The position numbers were made by a program, and so were the translations under genes. Shown in pieces: positions 11,679 through 18,700 of a DNA stretch of 24,449 nucleotides. The stretch is from a virus, in IMG/VR virus record IMGVR_UViG_3300046167_000330, positions 1 through 24,449 of that record; one strand, given 5' to 3'. Below the pieces are notes generated by a model. It made no database searches and had not been told where the DNA came from. It saw only the letters and a list, made by a program, of their open reading frames with translations. Every line of letters starts with the position of its first letter. Positions within the stretch are counted from its first letter, which is position 1.

Positions 11679-12296
11679 ATGACAAAACAAAAAATATACA
11701 CAGCACTGTCTAATGTGCAAAAACATATGCTAGCAAACCCTATAGCAAAAGAGGGTGTCAATAGCTATCAAAAATATAAATACAGGGGTATAGATCAAAT
11801 CATACAATCTTTTTCTAAACCACTTCATGACAACAATATTCTTACGTTGGTTCAACCAGACTTAAACGTATCAACCAAGTTTTTAGATGATGGCAGATCA
11901 ACACTAACAAGGGTTGTTGGAACCTTAAGGTTTGTTTGTACTGATGATGGGTCCTATGTAGACAGATCATATGTTGGTCATAGCAAATCACAACAGGGAA
12001 AAGACTTAGAATCTGCAAGATCTTTTGCTTACAGAAACGCTTTGCTTGAAACATTCTGCGTACCGTTTGAAGGCATAGAAGAGCCAGAGCTAGAGGGTGT
12101 TGATAAGCCCTCACAACCTGAACAAGATCAAGATGAGTTTTCTGTAATAGAAGATTTTAAAAAAGAGCTTAAGTCAGCACAAACCAAAGAGCAAGCACAA
12201 CAAATATTTAAAAACTACGACAAGGTTGCAGAGCTTAGCAATGATAAAGAAACAAGAGTTCAGTTAAATCTTATATATAGCAAGGCGGTAAAATAG
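11679..12296 (+). CDS. erf: ERF-family single-strand annealing recombinase
   Basis: 205 residues. The N-terminal ERF domain (about 5-140) has 'YQKYKYRGIDQIIQSFSKPLHDNNI' and 'SYVGHSKSQQGKDLESARSFAYRNALLETFCVP', matching the 'y.Yr.id.i' and 'DkgKA.s.AyknaLl.tF' blocks of the family. ERF proteins anneal complementary single strands during phage recombination, working with an exonuclease. The C-terminal part (about 145-205) is an acidic Gln-rich linker followed by a helical region. A GGAGG site lies 8 bases upstream. It overlaps the exonuclease start by one base, the usual pairing. Confidence 0.93.
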   Translation: MTKQKIYTALSNVQKHMLANPIAKEGVNSYQKYKYRGIDQIIQSFSKPLHDNNILTLVQPDLNVSTKFLDDGRSTLTRVVGTLRFVCTDDGSYVDRSYVGHSKSQQGKDLESARSFAYRNALLETFCVPFEGIEEPELEGVDKPSQPEQDQDEFSVIEDFKKELKSAQTKEQAQQIFKNYDKVAELSNDKETRVQLNLIYSKAVK

Positions 12297-13243
12297 TGGT
12301 GCAGATAAAACAAGGTACACCTGCTTGGCATGATCAAAGATCTAACAGGATTACTGGGACAAGACTTCCAAAAGCTGTAGATGAATGCATTTGGACAAAA
12401 GGAGATCAATGGGAGGCACTAGGAAGAGATATCTTTAGAGAGGCAAACCATTTAACCCAGGATCCTTTTAATCAATTTGCCATGTTTGCAATGAAGCACG
12501 GTACTGACAGTGAGCCCTTAGCATTAAAAACTTTGGCTAGGATGGGATATAAAATAACACAACCGTCTTTTGTTGTTCACCCCAAACATAACTGGATGGG
12601 TATATCACCAGATGGAATAATGCTTAAGGGTAGGAATGGATCTATATCGGCGGTAGAAATAAAATGTCCGCAATCTAAGCCATGTACGAACGTAAAAGAA
12701 CAGAAAAGAAACTACTGGCATCAAATGCAAATGGCTATGGAATGCATGGATATTGATGAAATGCTTTTCTTTCAATGGTATAGCGATACAGAATATTTTG
12801 AGCAATGGATATCAAGAGACACTAAATGGGCTCAAACATATATACCTAAAGCACAAAAGTTTATGGACTGGTATAACGAAAAATCTAAGGATCTTACTTA
12901 TATTGAAAGGTGGTCAGAAGATAAAGATGAACCAGGAATTAATTATAAAACGGTTGAAGATACTGATGAAACATCAGAGCTTGCAACTGTATTAAAAGAA
13001 CTAAAGCAGCTCAAAGACAAGTCTTCTGTCCTAGATCTTAGGAAAAAAGAATTGTCTGCTATGTTGATAAAAAAACATGGCGGGGCGTTTGGTACGTCTT
13101 CAGTGAAATGTCACATGACACAAGCTAGAGGCAGAATTAACTATAGTCGACTGGTCAAGGATCAGAACATTGAAAGAGATGTGTTAGAAGAATACAGATC
13201 TGAAGGTGATTCAAGGATCTATACCAAATTACTAGAGGAATAA
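12296..13243 (+). CDS. YqaJ-like phage exonuclease (lambda Exo family)
   Basis: 315 residues, GTG start at 12296 overlapping the ERF stop (TAGTG; a second GTG follows at 12299). The YqaJ nuclease domain covers about 1-170: 'IKQGTPAWHDQRSNRITGTRLPK', 'GTDSEPLALKTL' (Glu73), 'MGISPDGIM' (Asp106), 'AVEIKCPQSK' (Glu121, Lys123) and 'YWHQMQMAME' (Gln143), the PD-(D/E)XK catalytic set. The C-terminal 120 residues are a helical region ending 'SRIYTKLLEE'. It resects double-stranded ends 5' to 3' to make the single strands that ERF anneals. Confidence 0.93.
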   Translation: MVQIKQGTPAWHDQRSNRITGTRLPKAVDECIWTKGDQWEALGRDIFREANHLTQDPFNQFAMFAMKHGTDSEPLALKTLARMGYKITQPSFVVHPKHNWMGISPDGIMLKGRNGSISAVEIKCPQSKPCTNVKEQKRNYWHQMQMAMECMDIDEMLFFQWYSDTEYFEQWISRDTKWAQTYIPKAQKFMDWYNEKSKDLTYIERWSEDKDEPGINYKTVEDTDETSELATVLKELKQLKDKSSVLDLRKKELSAMLIKKHGGAFGTSSVKCHMTQARGRINYSRLVKDQNIERDVLEEYRSEGDSRIYTKLLEE

Positions 13244-13247
13244 GAAA

Positions 13248-13412
13248 ATGGCTAATAATAAAAAATCAATTAGTTCAAGAATTGAAGAGGATGTTTACAA
13301 CAAACTTATAGCAATAAGTAAAAAAGAAGATCACAAATTCTTTGATAGAAAAATTGCTTATATGGTAAATAAAATTTTAGAGTCTTGGGTTAACAAGGAG
13401 AAAAATATATAA
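13248..13412 (+). CDS. Small ribbon-helix-helix-like protein
   Basis: 54 residues: 'KSISSRIEEDVYNKLIAISKKEDHKFFDRKIAYMVNKILESWV'. This reads as one beta strand and two helices with the Arc/CopG spacing (I.sRi.e..y..L......), the fold of small DNA-binding repressors. It begins 4 bases after the exonuclease stop and overlaps the next start by one base. It may regulate the operon; the fold is a sequence-based guess. Confidence 0.65.
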   Translation: MANNKKSISSRIEEDVYNKLIAISKKEDHKFFDRKIAYMVNKILESWVNKEKNI

Positions 13413-13669
13413 TGGAATACGATAATACTAATCGCGGTGCGATCTGGAAAAACGACAAAAAGGAAACAGAAAAACATCCTGACTTCAGGGGAGAACTGAA
13501 TGTTAAAGGTGAAGATTTTTTTGTTAGTGCTTGGAAAAGAAAACCTGGTGCTAGTGAAAAATCCCCAGCCCTTAGCTTTAGTATACAACCTAAAAGCGAT
13601 GTTTCTTTTAAGCCAAAAACTGATGAAGTTTTTCCTAAAAGTACAATTGACGAGGATTTACCATTTTAA
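13412..13669 (+). CDS. Small SSB-like protein with acidic C-terminal tail
   Basis: 85 residues: 'YDNTNRGAIWKNDKKETEKHPDFRGELNVKGEDFFVSAWKRKPGASEKSPALSFSIQPK' followed by a disordered linker and 'DEDLPF'. The beta-rich core and the final Asp-Glu-Asp-x-Pro-Phe are like single-strand binding proteins, whose acidic tail with terminal Phe recruits helicases, nucleases and RecO-type proteins. A related short phage family occurs next to recombinases (similar to 'DUF736-like' in annotation, not verified). Position beside ERF and exonuclease fits an ssDNA-handling role. Confidence 0.65.
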   Translation: MEYDNTNRGAIWKNDKKETEKHPDFRGELNVKGEDFFVSAWKRKPGASEKSPALSFSIQPKSDVSFKPKTDEVFPKSTIDEDLPF

Positions 13670-13680
13670 AAGGAGCAACA

Positions 13681-13959
13681 ATGGAACAACAAGAAAATAA
13701 AAACATTATATTAAATGTAGACGGAGAGGCTAGAGAGTATGAGATTGACTCTTTATCCAAGGAAGCCAAGAACAGATTAAATGTTTTGGGATTTCATTCA
13801 AATACAATCATGCCTTTGCTTACTGAGATAGTAAGACTGGTACAGCTTGGAAATCAAGTGGATCAGGGACAGCTCACTGAGAAGTTACCTGAGAAGTACG
13901 AAGTTGTACAACAAGAAGAGGTAGAGGCTGTAGAGGCTGAGGAAGAGCCGTCTAACTAA
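13681..13959 (+). CDS. Hypothetical acidic protein (DUF6447-like)
   Basis: 92 residues: an N-terminal 'IILNVDGEAREYEIDSLSKEAKNRLNVLGF' that resembles the DUF6447 layout (I.idG.eY..dsLs.eAk..l), a helix, and a long Glu/Val/Gln tail. AAAGGAGCAAC supplies the ribosome binding site. The tail looks disordered. Function unknown; conserved in position next to recombination genes only by inference. Confidence 0.65.
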   Translation: MEQQENKNIILNVDGEAREYEIDSLSKEAKNRLNVLGFHSNTIMPLLTEIVRLVQLGNQVDQGQLTEKLPEKYEVVQQEEVEAVEAEEEPSN

Positions 13960-13961
13960 AG

Positions 13962-14675
13962 ATGGATGACAAACTAGAAAAGAGTCTCTCTCACTCAGAG
14001 AGGCTCTCGTCTATTCTAGGCGAAGGTAGCCTATCAGGATCTCCGTGCAATGGCGGAGTATGTTCAACAATGATAGGTGATACAAGATGCAAAACATGCG
14101 GACGACATGAAGACGAAATCAACAAATGGAATCAGTTTCCAGAAGAACAAAGAAAAATTATAAACATTAAAAATGCCGCCGAAGGTTTTAAAATAAGACA
14201 AGTTTTATCACAAGAAGATAGGTGGAGGGACTTACAAAAATTGAAAACAGACACCAATAAAGCATTTGAAAAAGATTTAAGGGTTGGTCAGGAACTAGAA
14301 CAATTAGTTCTTGATGCCATAAAAAAGAAATACCCATCAGCAGTACAGGTTCCTGGTAAGTTTAAACCATACGATATATTTGTAGCAGAGAAAAACCTAA
14401 AGGTAGAAGTTAAGGTTGACTACAAGAGTCAAGAGACTGGAAACATTATCATTGAGCTTTACATGTTTAATAAACCATCAGCATTATTAAGCACAGAGGC
14501 TGACTACTGGATCATACATACGGGCAAAGAGATTCTTTGGGCTAAGCCTAAAAAGATTATTGAGTGCATAATGATAAACAATATAAAATCGAAAGAGATT
14601 CTTGGTAGCGGTGACACGCAAAGAAAAATAGCATGCCTTATACCAATAGAATTATTCAAACAATACACCATTTGA
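13962..14675 (+). CDS. Fusion of DUF1289-type zinc cluster and PD-(D/E)XK nuclease-like domain
   Basis: 237 residues. Residues 27-75 follow DUF1289: 'GSPCNGGVCSTMIGDTRCKTCGRHEDEINKW...EEQRKII' with Cys29, Cys34, Cys43 and Cys46. Residues about 105-200 look like a PD-(D/E)XK fold: 'GQELEQLVLDAIKKKYP', 'KPYDIFVAEKNLKVEVKVD' (Asp138, Glu149, Lys151) and 'ETGNIIIEL' (a motif known from phage nucleases of the resolvase/restriction type). DUF1289 proteins are small and mostly of unknown function; as a domain fused to a nuclease I have not met them. Follows the DUF6447-like gene by 2 bases. Likely a DNA-cleaving enzyme acting in recombination or repair. Confidence 0.75.
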   Translation: MDDKLEKSLSHSERLSSILGEGSLSGSPCNGGVCSTMIGDTRCKTCGRHEDEINKWNQFPEEQRKIINIKNAAEGFKIRQVLSQEDRWRDLQKLKTDTNKAFEKDLRVGQELEQLVLDAIKKKYPSAVQVPGKFKPYDIFVAEKNLKVEVKVDYKSQETGNIIIELYMFNKPSALLSTEADYWIIHTGKEILWAKPKKIIECIMINNIKSKEILGSGDTQRKIACLIPIELFKQYTI

Positions 14676-14700
14676 CTTTGATGATTTAACAAATTACAAT
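14672..14700 (+). promoter_or_regulatory. Sigma70-like promoter before the integrase pair
   Basis: TTGACT (14672-14677) and TACAAT (14695-14700) with a 17-base spacer; the -35 begins at the stop codon of the nuclease fusion. The next gene starts at 14728 with GAGGGAA upstream. It would allow integrase expression separate from the recombination genes, as expected in a temperate phage. Confidence 0.65.
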
Positions 14701-14727
14701 GTTTACATTACTAACTATGAGGGAATT

Positions 14728-14910
14728 ATGGTAATAGATATAACAATAGAAGACATACAAAATCTGAAAACTCATTGTGAGTCTAAGATTTCAGAAATAT
14801 ATGACAAAGAAGGTTTAACGATCCAACAAAAAGCAGACGAAGCTTCTGTTTACAGACAAAGAATTGAGAATCTTATTGATGTGATACATCAAGCAAAACT
14901 AATTAAATAA
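14728..14910 (+). CDS. Hypothetical 60-residue helical protein
   Basis: A charged, mostly helical protein: 'TIEDIQNLKTHCESKISEIYDKEGLTIQQKADEASVYRQRIENLIDVI'. A GAGGG site precedes the ATG at 14728, and its stop overlaps the integrase start by one base (TAATG), so they are translated together. It could be an integrase partner, but has no recognisable DNA-binding motif. Behind its own promoter. Confidence 0.65.
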   Translation: MVIDITIEDIQNLKTHCESKISEIYDKEGLTIQQKADEASVYRQRIENLIDVIHQAKLIK

Positions 14911-15710
14911 TGAATACATGGAAAGAATCCGTTACTGAATATTATAAGTTTAATAAAATGGGTAAAAATGATTTTACCTATCGTAAATACTTTGACCCAA
15001 GACTAGAGGGCATAGATATAAAAGACATAAAGAAGTCAGATATTGTAGACATTAGATCTGGAATCAAGGGTAAACCTGGCACCGTTAATAGGTATTTAAA
15101 TTATTTTAGAGCAATACTTATGTATGCTTATGAAGAACTAGGATGGTTAGACTCTAAGCCTATAATTAAAAAAGTTAAAGAGGAGTCTGCAAGAGTTAAG
15201 TATTTTAGTTTGGATGATATAAACAGGCTTCGCAACGAACTTCCCAATCATCTACAAAAACCATTTGTTTTTTCTTTGCTTACAGGCGTAAGAATGTCTA
15301 ACTGTTTTAATCTAAAATGGATTGACATCATGGAAAATCAAATAGCCATTGATGGATCTGAAACCAAAAACGGCAGAAGTTTATGCGTACCTTTAAATAA
15401 CAAGTGCAAGGAGCTGCTAGACTCTATAGAGCAAGTTGGTCCCTATGTTTTTACATACGCTGGCAGAAAGATTGGCAGGGCTTCTAATACAGGATGGTAC
15501 AACGCTCTAAAAAAAGCAAACTTAGAGGGTTTTAGATGGCATGATATAAGGCATACTTGGGCTACTCATCATGTGCAAAACGGAACACCTCTTCATACAT
15601 TACAACATCTTGGTGGTTGGTCAGACTTTAATATAGTTAATAGGTATGCACATCTTTCAAAAGATTATCTAAGCGATGCTTGTGAGGTTAGTAATACTTT
15701 GATATCCTAA
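14910..15710 (+). CDS. int: Tyrosine recombinase / phage integrase
   Basis: 266 residues, somewhat short for the family (often 300-400). An N-terminal SAM-like core-binding region (about 1-90, 'GKPGTVNRYLNYFRAILMYAYEELGW') precedes the catalytic domain: Arg128 in 'TGVRMSN', Lys153 in 'ETKNGRSL', 'HDIRHTWAT' (His211, Arg214), 'LGGWSDF' and nucleophile Tyr246 in 'NRYAHLS'. All catalytic residues are present, so an active enzyme is likely. It catalyses attP/attB site-specific recombination and implies lysogeny. No arm-binding N-terminal domain is obvious. It ends 56 bases before the convergent structural module. Confidence 0.95.
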   Translation: MNTWKESVTEYYKFNKMGKNDFTYRKYFDPRLEGIDIKDIKKSDIVDIRSGIKGKPGTVNRYLNYFRAILMYAYEELGWLDSKPIIKKVKEESARVKYFSLDDINRLRNELPNHLQKPFVFSLLTGVRMSNCFNLKWIDIMENQIAIDGSETKNGRSLCVPLNNKCKELLDSIEQVGPYVFTYAGRKIGRASNTGWYNALKKANLEGFRWHDIRHTWATHHVQNGTPLHTLQHLGGWSDFNIVNRYAHLSKDYLSDACEVSNTLIS

Positions 15711-15772
15711 TGTTTACAGCAGGACTAACGGACTTTGTCATATTTCCCCCTACTAGTATGTATCTGTTAGTC
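15711..15772. repeat. Inverted repeat at the integrase / structural-gene junction (possible attP)
   Basis: The convergent gap holds GACTAACGGA (15723-15732) and TCTGTTAGTC (15763-15772), a 9-of-10 inverted repeat around a 30-base centre; the second arm runs into the last codons and stop of the giant virion gene. Between them lie a pyrimidine tract and ACTAGT. The loop is too long for a typical terminator and no T-run follows. Attachment sites often lie next to the integrase, but no tRNA-like sequence or known core was found. Confidence 0.35.
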
Positions 15773-18700
15773 TTGCTTCTCATCTTTTGCCATAGCCTTC
15801 TCATACTGTTTCAGTAAGTCTATGTGAACTCTTCTTTTATCTTCTTTAATTTTGTCTATTTTTAAATAGTAAGAGGATGGATCTTTTTGTCTAAGTTTTA
15901 GTGCTTGCAATGTCTTATCAGCATCTTTAATCTTATCCATTCTACGTCTAATATCAGTTAGTGGTTTTTCTACAATTCCTTTTAGCTCTGATGGTAAAGA
16001 TTTTTTGATCTGCTTATCCATATCACTCAGGTAATTTAACTTAATAACATTTTTGTTTTTTCTGTAAAACTCAGCCTTAGCCTCTGCGTCTTCTATTTTG
16101 TCATATTTATAAGTCTTGCTCTCTATGTCATCCATAGCACTGTAAAATCTTCTTGAGTAAACCCCATCTTGTTCTTGAACCAAGAAGGTATTAACAAAAT
16201 TAATATCTTTTACATCTTGTACCTCAGAGTACATAAACCTTCTTAAACCCTCTACTGTTTTGCTTGCAAAAGACATTGGTCCTCCGCCGTAGTATTCTGT
16301 TATGTATTTTATTTGACCAGGCTGTAGATCAATAAAGCCTTTTTCCAACATCTTATTATTGCCCCCAGTCATTTCATTAGCAAGCTGAGCTAACGATATG
16401 TAAACATCTTTGTCATAACTTGTTACTACAGATGATTCTGGTATACCCTTGGATCCGCCATAAAATTGTTTTGTAATAGGAATATTAAAAAAGTTTTCAT
16501 TAACGGCTATCTCTGTTAAAGGTCTTGCATAAGAAGGCGTTACTGCTCTTATAACCGTAGAGGCAAAGCCCTCCAAGTCTCCCTTCTTAGACACATTTAC
16601 GCCTAATGGCATAACACCAGTGCTAAAAGTATCAAACATATCTAAGGCAGCTTTACCAACAGTCTTTGATTGTCTGTTAAGACCGAATATCTTGTGAGCT
16701 TGAGTCTCTACTGCGTTCCTTGCTAAGTTGAACGGCACGTTAAATCCTAAGGTTTGTGGATAAGCAAAAGCAACAGTCTTGCCATTGACCTTTATTGGTC
16801 CTCCACCAAAAGAAAGTTTGGGAAGTTCATCATCGCTATTAATCTTTGCTCCAGGGATCATGGTAATAACGTATCTGTTACCATATCTTTCTGCTATATT
16901 TTCATAGATGGGTCTTCCAGTCTCGTCCTCTTCAGAAACCAAGAAGTTATATAAAGTAAGCATAGTTCCATAGGTAGCAATGCCCCCTCCGACTTGTAAA
17001 GCTATTTTCTTGTTTTTCGCTAATGCTCTATAAAGAGGAACATTACTTTGAACCGCAGCATTAAAGAAAATAAAATGTGAATTAATAGTATTATTCATTT
17101 GACCTTTCGTGGTGTAGTCTATGGTCAACTGTTTGGCTAAAGAGGCTGCTTGCTCTAAAGTTTCTTTTTTGGCACCTTGTATTTTGCCACCATTTTCTGC
17201 CTTTATAAATTCAACAAAGGTAGAGAATCTTATCCCATTTTCCACTGAACTGTTTAAATCATACATCCAATCAGCAGTTGCTTTGAATGGCTTTTTAATA
17301 CCGCCAGCGATCCTAAGAAGTAATTTATCTTTTCCTTCCAGCGATGCGGTTCCTTCGTATTTCTTTGTTAGCTCTTTATAAAAATCTCCTATTCTTTCTT
17401 GTCCAAGGGTGGTAACAAAACCAGAGTTGGCACCATATTCGTTAAACCTTTCATAAGCTTCTTGGATTCCATCCTCCTCTATCTGCTTTCCTTTTACGCC
17501 TTGATAGAATTGTCTTAGCCTTGGCAAGACATTTTTAACACTACTTTCAAGTATCGCTTTTCCCTCAGCCCTTCCTCCGGGTAAATTTTGTTCTGTGTAT
17601 ATTCCTATACCACCACCAATAAGATCTCGCATAAAGTTTTTTAAGACAAATGGCGGAGAGAATGCTGTATATAATGCTGACTGTAATCTTGTTATAGGTC
17701 GCATAGTTTTTGAGAATGCATCTAAAGAGTCTGCATCATAAGCGTTTAAGGATCTAGCCAGTTTTTCATCATAAACTTTTAACCACTTTTGATTGCCATC
17801 TTGCTTAAAACCAAAAACCATTTCCATTGCTTTTGGCTTTATATCAACCACTTCTGCTATATCACTCCCATCAAACTCTTCTGTGAATAGTTTTCCTATT
17901 CTGTTTAATACATCATTCTTTGTGGCTCTTTCTATAGCCGTCTGTCTTTGATTAACCATTTGAATAAATGGAGATGCTGATATAGATTTTCTTCCTTCTG
18001 CTTTTATAAATTCACCGTCTCTAATAGAAAGACCTTTGCCTTTTCTGTTTGGCTTGTTATCTATTGTTGTATCGGCAGCCCATCCTGTTAATGGTACATA
18101 ATACTTATAATTTTCTCCAGATTTAAAATCCTCTGTTATAGAGTCGTCTATCAAACCACCCTCATTATAAAGATCTACTGTTTCTTTGATGTACTGATGA
18201 TATTCATTTGTCAGATCTAATAATGCTTTACCGTCTTCGTTAAGTGCCGTTGCATCTGTTCCATTGTGCTCTATTCCATAATCTTTTAAAACATCTATTG
18301 CCTCTTCTGTTCTTATTCCAGAGCCATTGTCTTCAAACCTTGCTGCATCTTTCTTTGCTTTTTCTATCTGAGCTACTTGATTTTTAGTAGGAGTTTCCCC
18401 TGCTTCTTTTATTAATTCATCAATGTTATTTAACTTATCTTTATAAACTTTTCTATTTCTTTCTGGTGCATGTAATGCCCTGGCAACAATATCAACATCA
18501 TTTGCTTTGACATTCTTTTCTTGCATTTTTTCAACAATAGTTTCTGCAGCCTCTAAAGACTTTTGTTGCTTGTTAGCTCTTATCCCCGGTAGCCTTACAA
18601 AAGCTTCAGATGGTTTTTCAGATATAGTAAGTTTTGGTAAGCCTTTTTCTTCTGCTCTTTGATCCCTAGCCTTTTCTACATCTTTGACATAACCAACTGT

